This document shows, one piece after another, positions 51,057 to 59,426 of a stretch of 64,000 nt of DNA. Below the pieces are notes generated by a model that did not search any database, had not been told where the DNA came from, and was given only the letters and a program-made list of their open reading frames with translations. Origin of the DNA: Roseibium sp. (GTDB lineage Bacteria > Pseudomonadota > Alphaproteobacteria > Rhizobiales > Stappiaceae). The stretch spans positions 124,001 through 188,000 of the forward strand of contig JAEPNV010000003.1 of assembly GCA_017643215.1 (NCBI GenBank). Reading direction: 5' to 3'. Positions within the stretch are counted from its first letter, which is position 1. Every line of letters starts with the position of its first letter. Both the position numbers and the translations under genes were made by a program.

Positions 51057-51764
51057 CAGGCTTATCGCATGTGGCACAAAGGCCGCCTTTCACGGGGATT
51101 TGTGGGTGGTTTGCGCTCGTCACAGACCGTCACGCCGGACGGAGCGTCAGCGCAGATCCGGGGTCTCCTCGCGGTGCAACTTGCTGAAACGCATGCCTTT
51201 TTCAAGCAGATTCCCCAAAACACGCCAAGTCTCTGGAAACGAGTGGGCCCCGGATCTCCCGAGGGTCGTCCGGGGTGACACCGATTGTTTCAGCGGCCTA
51301 TCCGCCACATGCGATGGCCCTGCCTCAAGGGCGGAGCGGAGGTGCCTGCCGCCAGATTCAGCGAATGCAGCGGCGACGGGAAATTTGACCGGACAACGGC
51401 GGGTCGGAACGGCGTTTGCGGACTTGCCAAGCCGCGATCAAAGGATGCCATGTCCATTGGACTGAAAACACCGCGTCACTGTGGCCCGGTCTCCCAACGG
51501 AACTGTTTGGTATTGAATTGACCAACGCCGGTCCTAGGTGTCATTAGCGTTCCCTTAAGTAAGGGAACCGCTGCGGCTTTCGGTGACATTTGACACTGAG
51601 CCGGACGGCGCGCCGCCAGAACGTGCCGTCCGGCAGACGGTGAAAAAAGCCTGGATCCTGCGGGCCATCGCGGTGTCCGGATCGCCGATGCAACGCGGGG
51701 GGCGGTAATTTGAGACCGTTCCTGAAAGCCAAACCAAGTTGGTCGTGGATGAGGCCGTGAGACA
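51057..51764. other. Intergenic, nothing identified
   Basis: About 700 bp without a convincing gene. Open frames on both strands have Arg/Pro/Ser-rich products and no ribosome binding site. A pair of GGTC/CGGGG-rich words near 51240-51280 could form a weak hairpin. Confidence 0.4.
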
Positions 51765-52109
51765 ATGACACGATACGTTCTGATTGCGCTGCTGGCCGGG
51801 CTTGCCGCCCCACAGCCAACGCTCGCCAGCACCTTGACCGCGCAGGAAGTGCAACGGGAGATGTTGAACAAGACCATTGTCACCCACCGGTTCGGGATGC
51901 GGGTGACGATGCGCTACAGGCCCGGCGGCGTGGTGTCGGCACGGGCGCTGCTTGGGTCGGTGGACGGGACATGGCGCGCCCGCGGAAACCAGATCTGTTC
52001 AACCTTTCCGCGCGGGCCGGCCAAGGGCACGAGCTGCGTGAGCTTTCAAAGGCTTGGGGACAAGCGTTACATCAGTTCCGAAGGCGTCAGGTTCCGGGTG
52101 GTCGACTAG
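51765..52109 (+). CDS. Small exported protein of unknown function
   Basis: A 114-residue protein with a signal peptide (YVLIALLAGLAAPQPTLAS). The mature part (TLTAQEVQREMLNKTIVTHR, then GMRVTMRYRPGGVVSARALL, and GTWRARGNQICSTF) resembles the small periplasmic alphaproteobacterial proteins with a 'W-x5-C...C' beta domain; one Cys pair (CSTF and TSCVSF) may form a disulfide. No strong ribosome binding site. Monocistronic. No function assigned. Confidence 0.65.
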   Translation: MTRYVLIALLAGLAAPQPTLASTLTAQEVQREMLNKTIVTHRFGMRVTMRYRPGGVVSARALLGSVDGTWRARGNQICSTFPRGPAKGTSCVSFQRLGDKRYISSEGVRFRVVD

Positions 52110-52265
52110 TCAAAACCGCTCTTGTAGGCGTCAAGGCGGACTGGTCGCCGTCATCGGCCGCCTGCCCAACACGTCTAGTCAGTTGCAATGCCGGTGTTCG
52201 CCGCGCGGCGACAAACCCGCGGGTTTCCAACACGCCAAGCTTCACACTTTGATAGGTCAATTCCT

Positions 52266-52694
52266 ATGTTCCGCGCCCTTGCCATCCTGTTCTTAACCGC
52301 CGCACCGGCGCTGGCCTGGGAGGCCCGGCCGGGCCCCGTTTGTGAACTGGTCCACGACGGCGAAACAGCCTCCGTTCGCGTCACCTACGATCCGGCGATC
52401 CCGGAATACGCCATCGCGATCACGCCCGATCGCCCCTGGCGGAAGGGACCGATCTTCACGATGCGTTTCGACGGGCCGCAAGGCAACATGATCACGACCG
52501 GCCGGCATGTCATCTCACCTGGCGGGGCAACCCTGACGGTCACCGACAAGGGCTTCGGCAATGTCTTGAACGGGCTTGAGTTCAACCACACCGCCACCGC
52601 CCTGCTCGGCGAGCAGGCCGTGTCCGTATCACTCGACGGCGCGGGCCCGGCCGTGCGCGATTTTCGCGCCTGCGCCTCCGCGCTGAACATTTGA
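52266..52694 (+). CDS. Small exported beta-rich protein of unknown function
   Basis: A 142-residue protein with a clear signal peptide (FRALAILFLTAAPALA, cleavage before WEARPG). The mature part (CELVHDGETASVRVTYDP, IAITPDRPWRKGPIFTMRFD, TGRHVISPGGATLTVTDKGF) is beta-rich and has two Cys, near each end, which may pair. Similar proteins are widespread in Rhodobacterales and Hyphomicrobiales with no known role. ATG at 52266; the leader is AT-rich. It shares strand with the gene 51765-52109 but is separated by 156 bp. Confidence 0.7.
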   Translation: MFRALAILFLTAAPALAWEARPGPVCELVHDGETASVRVTYDPAIPEYAIAITPDRPWRKGPIFTMRFDGPQGNMITTGRHVISPGGATLTVTDKGFGNVLNGLEFNHTATALLGEQAVSVSLDGAGPAVRDFRACASALNI

Positions 52695-53136
52695 CGACAG
52701 CCCAGGATCTGCGTTCGGGTCCAGGCGTGATCCGCCTTTTCCTGCGGTGAGCGGGACGGCCGGGGATTGACTTTTCCGGCGCGGGGAAGCATTCAAACGC
52801 CCGTAGAGTACGCGGGTGCGACCGGGGCACCTGGTTGCGGGTCCACTGGTCGGCCGACACGGGCGTGTCACGCCAGCGGATCAGGATGGCAGGTCGGCCG
52901 ATCCTTTAACGGGACAGCTGGCAATACGGGAAAATACGTACACCGCACCAAACTCCCCGGATTTCACACTCGTGCACAGGCGCGATTCGACAGCACGAAA
53001 AACCTGTGCTGAACTCCTTCTCACAGCAAGACATGGACCTGTTCAGGACCGCCAACCCGAACAACCCGGCCCATGACACCGCTGACTGGTCACAGCCCTT
53101 TGGGGCGCCGTTCTGCGGCATCGCAAGGGATCAGCT
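52695..53136. other. Intergenic, nothing identified
   Basis: No gene or repeat is supported in these ~440 bp. Confidence 0.4.
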
Positions 53137-53358
53137 GTGAGGCAACCAGAACGCGCTTTATGCGGAGCGCTCCGCAAAAAAGCGCCCCGGAGCTCTGGTA
53201 AGCAGCGGGTTATCTGTTTGATCAGCGCGCCCCTCGGCCTTCGGGTTGTGGGAACGCGGGCCAGGGGTTTTCACCCGAATTCCTTTGGCCACGTTGAGAT
53301 CAAGGCGGATGGTTTTCACTGCCTCGGCGGCGATGGCCCTTCGATAAACTTGACCTGA
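53137..53358 (+). CDS. Possible small basic protein (73 aa), low confidence
   Basis: A GTG-started frame with AAGGGA ~6 nt upstream. The product is basic (RALCGALRKKAPRSSGKQR) with a hydrophobic patch, and has no known family. Its main support is that its stop codon lies 6 bp before a strong terminator hairpin (53365-53396) which has no other gene to serve. An untranslated small RNA ending at the same terminator is an equal alternative. Confidence 0.3.
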   Translation: MRQPERALCGALRKKAPRSSGKQRVICLISAPLGLRVVGTRARGFHPNSFGHVEIKADGFHCLGGDGPSINLT

Positions 53359-53364
53359 ACAGGG

Positions 53365-53396
53365 GGGTGTTAGCGAAAGCTGACACCCTTTCTGTT
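53365..53396 (+). terminator. Strong Rho-independent terminator
   Basis: GGGTGTTAGC pairs with GCTGACACCC around a GAAA tetraloop (10 bp, one G-T pair), followed by TTTCTGTTTT. It serves the plus strand, where the nearest firm gene ends 670 bp earlier. Confidence 0.8.
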
Positions 53397-53480
53397 TTGG
53401 GCCCAGTTTTTTACGATCCGAATATCCGCGGATCAGCAGAACTTCTCATCGCCGCAGCCGGGCCCGGTGCCCGAACCGCC

Positions 53481-54446
53481 TTAAGCGGCCGGGCCCTGAT
53501 CCGGACCGGGCCGCGTGCCAAGGTCCTTGAGGGCGTTGACGACAAACCGGCTGTCGATCACATCGCCGCGCGCCAGCGCCGGCAAATCCGGATTGAGGCT
53601 CTGGAAAGACGCGATCTGGCGGTCCCAATGGGCCGGGGTCAGTTCGCCGTTGACCGCAAACCCGTCCGATGCCCGTTCCTGGGCCCAGATCGCCTCGATC
53701 TCGGCGGCCGGCAGCTTCACCGACACATAGTGCTCATAGGTCTTCAGGAAATCATCGAAATGGTCGTAAAGACGGCGCGAGGCGACGATGATGCCGCGGG
53801 CAAGCTTTTGCACCGCCTCCGGCTCGGCGTCGATATAGCCGGCCGTCGTCGCCAGCACACCATGCGGCTGAACGGCGACCAGCTTTTTCAGCTCGGCGAA
53901 CCCTAAGAGCATCTTTAAATCATTGCTGTCGTCCATGGTGAGCGACAGCGCTTCCTCGACCCGGATCAGGGAAACGTCCACCTCCCCGGAAAGGAGCTGC
54001 GCGATCCGCTCCGGCGGCGGACCGGCGACACGCCAGTCAATATCCGCCTCGTCGATGCTCAGCGCGGCAAGGATACAGCGTGCCATGTGGTGGCTGAGCG
54101 CGCCCATGCCGTCGACCGCCCAGGAGGCGCCGCGCAACTGGTTTACCTTGTCGAACTTCGGCTGAACGACGAGGTTCTGCGCCAGCGCGCGGGCCATGGA
54201 GGCCACGATCCGCAGCGGTTCTCCGCCGGCCCGCAAGTGCAGCACCGGCCCCAGGCCGCCATAGGCCGCGTCGACCTCCCCGGCCAGGATCTTTTTCATC
54301 GCCGCGATGCCGCCAAGCGCGGGCGTCCAGGAGACCGACAAGCCTTCGTCCTCCCAGCAGCCGAGATGGGTGGCCGCGGCACAGGCAAGGTCATCGACGC
54401 CGAAGGTCGGACCGGAGCCGGCGGCAAGGCGAATGGACTGGGACAT
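53481..54446 (-). CDS. NMT1/THI5-like substrate-binding-type protein without signal peptide
   Basis: A 321-residue protein with the fold of ABC substrate-binding proteins of the SsuA/THI5 type: GPTFGVDDLACAAATHLGCW, EDEGLSVSWTPALGGIAAMK, AYGGLGPVLHLRAGGEPLRI. It has no signal peptide or lipobox, and no ABC permease or ATPase is near, so it may act in the cytosol as a ligand sensor, enzyme or accessory to the pathway. It is the last gene of the minus-strand catabolic string (53481-58994), 42 bp after the monooxygenase gene. Related stand-alone proteins occur with 4,5-dihydroxyphthalate and pyrimidine-type pathways, hence a possible link to aromatic acids. Confidence 0.8.
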   Translation of the reverse strand: MSQSIRLAAGSGPTFGVDDLACAAATHLGCWEDEGLSVSWTPALGGIAAMKKILAGEVDAAYGGLGPVLHLRAGGEPLRIVASMARALAQNLVVQPKFDKVNQLRGASWAVDGMGALSHHMARCILAALSIDEADIDWRVAGPPPERIAQLLSGEVDVSLIRVEEALSLTMDDSNDLKMLLGFAELKKLVAVQPHGVLATTAGYIDAEPEAVQKLARGIIVASRRLYDHFDDFLKTYEHYVSVKLPAAEIEAIWAQERASDGFAVNGELTPAHWDRQIASFQSLNPDLPALARGDVIDSRFVVNALKDLGTRPGPDQGPAA

Positions 54447-54488
54447 GGTGAGATCGAACCTGGTTTTATCGTGGGAAACGCCGCGGCG

Positions 54489-55694
54489 CTATTGGATCTG
54501 CGCCGCATCGCGCAAAGAGGCGATCATGGACGAGCGCAGAACAAACGCGTGATGGGCCGACGGATCGGCGACCGTGCGCCGCAATTCGTCGTGGAACGCG
54601 CGGCGCTGCGCCGGGTCCTTCTCGCCCATCATGCGCCGGTTGCGGATCGACTGCTGCTGGACCGTATCAAGGCACACCTGGCGGCGCTGGCGCTCATAGA
54701 TCCCGAGCAAGTCCTCGGCGGAGCCGCCGGCAAAGATGCGGACGAGCTTGTCGACGAGGTTCGTCGCATCGTGAATGCCGCCATTCAGCCCCATGCCGCC
54801 GAGCGGATTGTTGAGATGCGCCGCATCTCCGGCAAGTATCGCCCGTCCGGCGACGTATTTGTCGGCGACCCGCTGCTGCACCCGGTAGGCGGTGGCATGG
54901 GCGATCTCATAGGTCCCGTCCTGCGGGCACAGCGCCTGGATGCGCGCGTCCATGTTGGCCGGATCGTACATCTCCGCGTCCGGCTGGTCCGGATCGTTGG
55001 GCAGCAACACGCGCCAGAGCGTCGGTGTGCGCAACAGAACGACCCACTCCTCCGGATCGGTAATGTAGGCGATGTTGGCAAGGTCCGGGATGGCCTCGTC
55101 GAAGGGAAACGGCGTCGACATGGACAGGAAGAGTTCGGGGATGGTCGTCCCCTGCAGCGTCAAGCCAAAGGCCTTGCGCACAACGGAGCCGGCGCCATCC
55201 GCGCCGATCACATACCGCCCGCCAAAGATCTCGCGGGTGCCGTCCTCGCGCTCCACGGTCACCGACACGCCATTATCATCCTGGGCGACCGCGACCGCGG
55301 TGGCGCCGAACACCAGCTCGATCGCATCATCGTCCGCCGCCCGTGCCTGCAGCGCTTCGGAGAGTTTCCACTGTTCACACTGCAGCCGATAGGGATGCCC
55401 CGTCTCGTCTTTCAGGAGACCAAGATCGAAGGTCGCGACCTCGCCCTCGTGGCGGTCGCGGAACTGCCAGGTCGGGCAGATGAGGCCTTGGGCGATCAAG
55501 GTGTCCGTGACCTTGATCTCGTCGAGCATGTCGAGGGTCGGCGGATGAAAGGTGGACGCCCGAAGGTCCTTCGGCACCTCTTTCGACCGTTCGATCACCA
55601 CAGAGGCGATCCCGCGGGCCGACAGGAAGCTTGCAAGCACCAATCCGACCGGTCCGCCGCCGACAATGACGATCCTGTCCGTCTGCGCACTCAT
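54489..55694 (-). CDS. FAD-dependent monooxygenase (PHBH/aromatic hydroxylase class A)
   Basis: A 401-residue class A flavoprotein. FAD motifs are IVIVGGGPVGLVLASFLSAR, YVIGADGAGSVVRKA and LAGDAAHLNNPLGGMGLNGG. It should hydroxylate an aromatic or heteroaromatic ring with NAD(P)H and O2. It lacks the C-terminal thioredoxin-like domain of the larger phenol hydroxylases. The best similarity by eye is to 3-(3-hydroxyphenyl)propionate and 6-hydroxynicotinate hydroxylase types. The start overlaps, as ATGA, a 23-codon frame with a very good ribosome binding site. It is in one string with the SDR and ALDH genes upstream. Confidence 0.9.
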   Translation of the reverse strand: MSAQTDRIVIVGGGPVGLVLASFLSARGIASVVIERSKEVPKDLRASTFHPPTLDMLDEIKVTDTLIAQGLICPTWQFRDRHEGEVATFDLGLLKDETGHPYRLQCEQWKLSEALQARAADDDAIELVFGATAVAVAQDDNGVSVTVEREDGTREIFGGRYVIGADGAGSVVRKAFGLTLQGTTIPELFLSMSTPFPFDEAIPDLANIAYITDPEEWVVLLRTPTLWRVLLPNDPDQPDAEMYDPANMDARIQALCPQDGTYEIAHATAYRVQQRVADKYVAGRAILAGDAAHLNNPLGGMGLNGGIHDATNLVDKLVRIFAGGSAEDLLGIYERQRRQVCLDTVQQQSIRNRRMMGEKDPAQRRAFHDELRRTVADPSAHHAFVLRSSMIASLRDAAQIQ

Positions 55695-55762
55695 TCGCGT
55701 TCCGCTCCGGCCAGTTCCTCCGTTCGGTCGCAGTGCTCAAAAACATCGCGTTCGGGTGTCAT
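55691..55762 (-). CDS. Short coupled reading frame (23 codons) before the monooxygenase
   Basis: AAGGAG lies 5 nt before an ATG at 55762, the best ribosome binding site in this region. The 23-residue acidic product begins MTPERDVFEHCDRTEELAG and its TGA overlaps the monooxygenase ATG. It may be a translation-coupling leader that sets the level of the flavoprotein. A remnant of a longer gene is also possible. Confidence 0.45.
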   Translation of the reverse strand: MTPERDVFEHCDRTEELAGAERE

Positions 55763-55803
55763 TCCTGCTCCTTAGAAGCCTGGTCCTAATTGACCGCGTC
55801 ATG

Positions 55804-56670
55804 TCACATAATGGCCGGTTCGCTGGCCGCTGGGGTCCGGGCCCCGGCCGCCGCCTCATCGGGCGGCAGGCTGTCATCCCATAGCCGGGCGGTAAAGCGG
55901 CCGCCGGTCACACCGTCCGAGCGCGCCGAGCACAGCCAGACAATGCCGAGCCGCATGATGTCGGCCGGCAGGAGATTGCCGTCCGCGCCGGTGCGCCCTG
56001 CCCCGCCTGGAATGAAATCCGTGTCGGACGCACCGCCGGGAAGATAAACGTTCACATCGACCCCGGTTCCGGCCAGATCCTGCGCCCAGATCCGCGAGGC
56101 CGCCTCAAGCGCCGCCTTGCTCGGACCATAGGGCGCATACCCGGCGCGCACCATGGTCCGCGCGCTGGTCGAAATGTTGATGATCTTGCCGTAGCCGCGC
56201 TCCACCATGTGGCTTGCCGCCGCCTTTGCGGCATAAAACGCGCCGTTGAGATTGGTGTCGATGACCCGCTGCCAGGCCTCGGCCGACGTGGTCCAGAATT
56301 TCGTCGGTTCGGTGTTGAACGTCTCCGACACGACGCGCATGCCAAGCCCGGCATTGTTGACGAGCGCATCAAGCCGCCCGCATTGACGGATCGTTTCGGC
56401 GACCATCCGCGCGCATGCGTCCGGGTCGGCGACATCGGCGGTCACGGCAATGGCTTTCGGACGCGCGCCGGCCACGTCATTCAGCAGGTTCAGAGTGTCC
56501 TCCAGCGCCGCGCTCGGCCGCGCCCCGGTGATGACGACTTGCGCGCCCGCATCAGCCAGGGCCATCGCCATTTCGCGTCCCAGACCGCGCGAGCCGCCAG
56601 TCACGATCACGCATCGCCCCGATAGCGCCGGGGCCGCCGCCGCGCTTGTTGGTTCGACGGAGACTGTCAT
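55804..56670 (-). CDS. Short-chain dehydrogenase/reductase
   Basis: A 288-residue SDR. The cofactor motif is VTGGSRGLGREMAMALADAG, NNAGLG follows, and the catalytic Ser-Tyr-Lys are in ISTSARTMVRAGYAPYGPSK. An Arg/Ser after the second strand (TGARPSA) suggests NADP preference. The C terminus is Pro/Ala-rich. Its ATG overlaps the stop of the aldehyde dehydrogenase gene by 4 bp, so both act in one pathway, likely as alcohol-to-ketone or -aldehyde and aldehyde-to-acid steps. Confidence 0.9.
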   Translation of the reverse strand: MTVSVEPTSAAAAPALSGRCVIVTGGSRGLGREMAMALADAGAQVVITGARPSAALEDTLNLLNDVAGARPKAIAVTADVADPDACARMVAETIRQCGRLDALVNNAGLGMRVVSETFNTEPTKFWTTSAEAWQRVIDTNLNGAFYAAKAAASHMVERGYGKIINISTSARTMVRAGYAPYGPSKAALEAASRIWAQDLAGTGVDVNVYLPGGASDTDFIPGGAGRTGADGNLLPADIMRLGIVWLCSARSDGVTGGRFTARLWDDSLPPDEAAAGARTPAASEPAIM

Positions 56671-58166
56671 CCGCTCACCCCCATTGCCGGAAACGTGCGC
56701 TTGCCGCGGGCGATGATCGTCGCTTTTTCTTCCGTGAACATGGCGCGCGAGCCCTTGGCGCCTTCCCGGCCAAGACCGGACATCTTGTAGCCGCCAAAGC
56801 CGGTCCGAAGATCCCGCACGATCGGCGTGTTGACCAGAACCGTCCCGGTCCGAAGCGCCGACGACACCCGCAGGCCCCGTTCCATCGCCTCGGTCCAGAC
56901 ATAACCGACCAGGCCAAAATCGGAATCGTTGGCCTTGGCAATCACTTCCTCTTCCTCGTCGAAGACCTGGAGGGTCGCGAACGGTCCGAAGATTTCTTCC
57001 TGGCAGATAGCCAGACCGTTGTCCGGCGCCAGCATCGCCGTCGGCTGGGCGAAAAAGCCGCGATTGCCGCCTGGATACGGCGCGCCGCCCGCCAGCAACC
57101 TCGCCCCCTCGCCGGCTCCGGTCTCGGCGTAGCGCAGCATGCGCTCGCTCTGCGCCCGGTTGATCATCGGACCGATCTCCGTGCCCCTTTGCAAGGGATC
57201 GCCGACTTTCAGGTTGCGCGTGCGCGCGGCGAAACGCTCAATGAAGGCATCGGCCACGGGCCGCTGAACAAAGATCCGGCTGCCCGCCAGGCACATCTGG
57301 CCGTTGTTCATGAAACTGCCGAGCAGCGTGCCATCAAGGGCATAATCAAGATCGGCATCGGAAAAGACAATGCTCGCCGACTTACCGCCGAGTTCCATCG
57401 CCGGCCGCTTGATTCCCTTTGCGAGCGCTGTGAGGATCGCTCGCCCCGTCTCCGTGCCGCCGGTGAACGAGGCCATATCGATGCCGGGATGGGAGACAAG
57501 CGCGGCGCCCGTAACCTGACCTCGGCCGTTGACGAGGTTGAGAACGCCGTCTGGCAAAAGATCGGCGACCAGTTCGACCAGGCGCGCGACGGTCAGCGGT
57601 GTCAGTTCCGACGGCTTGACCACGCAGGTGTTGCCAAAAGCCAGCGCGCCGGCAATCTTCATCGCCGTCAAGCCGAGCGGCATGTTCCACGGTCCGATCA
57701 GGGCGCACACGCCAACCGGTTCGTGGGTGACCAGGGACAGCACGTCGCGTTCCTGGGTGAAAGCCTCACCGCCCAGTTGATTGATCGTTTCGGCGAAGAA
57801 CCGGAAATTATGCGCCGCGCGCGGCACGTGCATGCCTTGTGTCTGGGTGAGCGGAATGCCGGTGTTGATGGTCTCCAGCTCCGCCAGTTCCGCTGCGTGA
57901 TCCATGATCCGGTCATGGATCGCCATCAGAACACGCTGGCGTTCGGTGATGCTCGCGCCGCGCCACGGTCCGGTGTCGAATGCGGACCGGGCTGCCGCAA
58001 CTGCCGCGTCGACTTCATCGCCATCGGCTTCATGCAGGAGGGCGATCACCGCTTCCTGCGCCGGATCGACCACCTCGATCGGCGTGCCCTCGGCGCCGAC
58101 GAACCGGCCGCCGACGTGGCTTGTCACGCTTTTTGGCTGTTTGCCCAGCATCTCACGCAATGACAT
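56667..58166 (-). CDS. NAD(P)+-dependent aldehyde dehydrogenase
   Basis: A 499-residue ALDH of the betaine/benzaldehyde type. Motifs include IGPWNMPLGLTAMKIAGALA, FTGGTETGRAIL, the Glu in MELGGKSASIVF and the catalytic Cys in NNGQMCLAGSR. It oxidises an aldehyde to the acid in the cytosol. ATG at 58166 is used; GGAAA ~12 nt before it is a weak site, and a longer in-frame start at 58211 is less likely. It overlaps the SDR gene and follows the racemase-like gene by 81 bp. Confidence 0.93.
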   Translation of the reverse strand: MSLREMLGKQPKSVTSHVGGRFVGAEGTPIEVVDPAQEAVIALLHEADGDEVDAAVAAARSAFDTGPWRGASITERQRVLMAIHDRIMDHAAELAELETINTGIPLTQTQGMHVPRAAHNFRFFAETINQLGGEAFTQERDVLSLVTHEPVGVCALIGPWNMPLGLTAMKIAGALAFGNTCVVKPSELTPLTVARLVELVADLLPDGVLNLVNGRGQVTGAALVSHPGIDMASFTGGTETGRAILTALAKGIKRPAMELGGKSASIVFSDADLDYALDGTLLGSFMNNGQMCLAGSRIFVQRPVADAFIERFAARTRNLKVGDPLQRGTEIGPMINRAQSERMLRYAETGAGEGARLLAGGAPYPGGNRGFFAQPTAMLAPDNGLAICQEEIFGPFATLQVFDEEEEVIAKANDSDFGLVGYVWTEAMERGLRVSSALRTGTVLVNTPIVRDLRTGFGGYKMSGLGREGAKGSRAMFTEEKATIIARGKRTFPAMGVSG

Positions 58167-58247
58167 GGGAAATGGCTTTCCTTTGCTGACCTGCCCGGCG
58201 TCTCTGAACAACCCGGGCCAGTTCCGGTTTTTTTTAGTGAGCCGCGC

Positions 58248-58994
58248 TCAATGGTGGGACAGAAGCGACCCGAAGCCCTGGACCTTGTCCGTGATGCCGT
58301 TTTGGCGCAGCGCCCACCAATATGTCGCCGTGTTGATGGCAATCACCGGCTTGTCGATCCAGAATTCCGCGATGCCGGCAAGGCGGGCCATCGCCAGGTT
58401 GGTGCCCACCTGAACGATCGCCTCGACCGACGGGTCGTTGAGCTCAATGATCGCATCGCGCAAGGTCTTTTCCGATTCATGCGCAATCAGCATCGGGCTT
58501 TTGCATTTCAGGCCCTTGATCGCCGCCACGTCAAAGCCGCAATCGGTGAAAAACCGGTGCACCTGCTCATCACCGACCGGCATGTAAGGCGTGATGACGG
58601 CGATCCGCTTGATGTCCCCAAACACCTTGAGCGCCGCCTGGCAGGCATCCGAGCCCATCGCCACCTTCACGCCAGCGCGCTTTTCGACCCGCTTTTCAAG
58701 CTCGACCGAGCCCTCCAGGCCATCCCAGAAGGTTTCAGCCGACATGCCCATGACCAGGTAGTCCGGGCTGCACGACATGACCGCATCGACCGACTGCATC
58801 ATCGTCTCGCGGATATTGTCCATCAGCGCGTTGAAATCATCGTCGCTGTTGACCGGATTGTCGGGGATGACAATGCGCGAGAAGTGGTTGGTGACGCCCA
58901 CCGGCCGCATGGCATCGAATTCGGGTTGAACGGACGTGTTGGTGGATGGCGCGATCACGCCGAACTTCATTCTGTAACCCAAACTGTCGACCAT
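58248..58994 (-). CDS. Asp/Glu racemase-fold (maleate isomerase/AMDase-like) protein lacking both catalytic Cys
   Basis: A 248-residue protein of the arylmalonate decarboxylase/maleate isomerase family. The opening KFGVIAPSTNTSVQPEFDAM and the segment VEAIVQVGTNLAMARL are family marks. The two catalytic cysteines are absent: the first position reads YLVMGMSAETF (Met84 for Cys) and the second QVGTNL (Gly197 for Cys). The second family gene in this window (63302-64000) keeps both. So this protein either has another reaction mechanism or binds ligand without turnover. GGGAGG lies 7 nt before the ATG at 58994. It opens the minus-strand catabolic string, divergent from the TRAP genes. Confidence 0.85.
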   Translation of the reverse strand: MVDSLGYRMKFGVIAPSTNTSVQPEFDAMRPVGVTNHFSRIVIPDNPVNSDDDFNALMDNIRETMMQSVDAVMSCSPDYLVMGMSAETFWDGLEGSVELEKRVEKRAGVKVAMGSDACQAALKVFGDIKRIAVITPYMPVGDEQVHRFFTDCGFDVAAIKGLKCKSPMLIAHESEKTLRDAIIELNDPSVEAIVQVGTNLAMARLAGIAEFWIDKPVIAINTATYWWALRQNGITDKVQGFGSLLSHH

Positions 58995-59426
58995 CGGCGA
59001 CCTCCCCCCGCTTGCGCCGCCGGTGCACACCGTGAGCGCCGCTTGAGACAAGGCCGCGCCGCGCCTGTAAAACCAAGCGAACCTGCGTCAGACCGCCGTA
59101 AAACTGCGCATGTTTCACTTGACAGCATCGAATGTTGATTTCAATGTGACCGAAAGGTTTGGACATTTCAAGGCCATTTTGGCAATTTGTCCAAATCACA
59201 CAGCCGGAAAGCCACGGCAGCACAACCGGACTTCGGGATCGGCCAAGGAGGCGGCCGCTTCCCGCCATCTTCAAGGTCAAGCGCCCGGCTCACCGGGACT
59301 TGCCGGAATGGGGGACACGCGACAGATGTTGTGAGGCGCGGAGGCGCAAAACGGGGTCTGTCTGTCGTTTGAAAGGCGCGGCATCCGCCGCGGGCTCGAC
59401 AGGGTAAAGACGGGAGAGAATTGATA
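58995..59426. other. Divergent promoter region of the catabolic and TRAP operons
   Basis: No gene in 432 bp. It contains the GntR-type inverted repeat at 59158-59195 and must hold promoters for both operons. Confidence 0.55.
59158..59195. promoter_or_regulatory. Candidate GntR operator, TTTGGACA / TGTCCAAA
   Basis: Perfect 8-bp inverted repeat TTTGGACA (59158-59165) and TGTCCAAA (59188-59195), 22 bp apart, within the divergent promoter region. The core ATTTGTCC (59185-59192) recurs at the promoter of the GntR gene (63150-63241). Confidence 0.6.

Noticed and set aside
50518..51764. Second copy of the tRNA-Pro 3' end as an attachment site
   Set aside because: Looked for GGTTCAAATCCGGCCTGCCCG-like sequence downstream and found none, so integration at tRNA-Pro is not shown.
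54087..55775. 562-codon open frame on the plus strand
   Set aside because: Antisense to the FAD monooxygenase and binding-protein genes, which have intact motifs and ribosome binding sites.
56646..58163. 505-codon open frame on the plus strand
   Set aside because: Complete mirror of the aldehyde dehydrogenase gene; product has no protein-like pattern.
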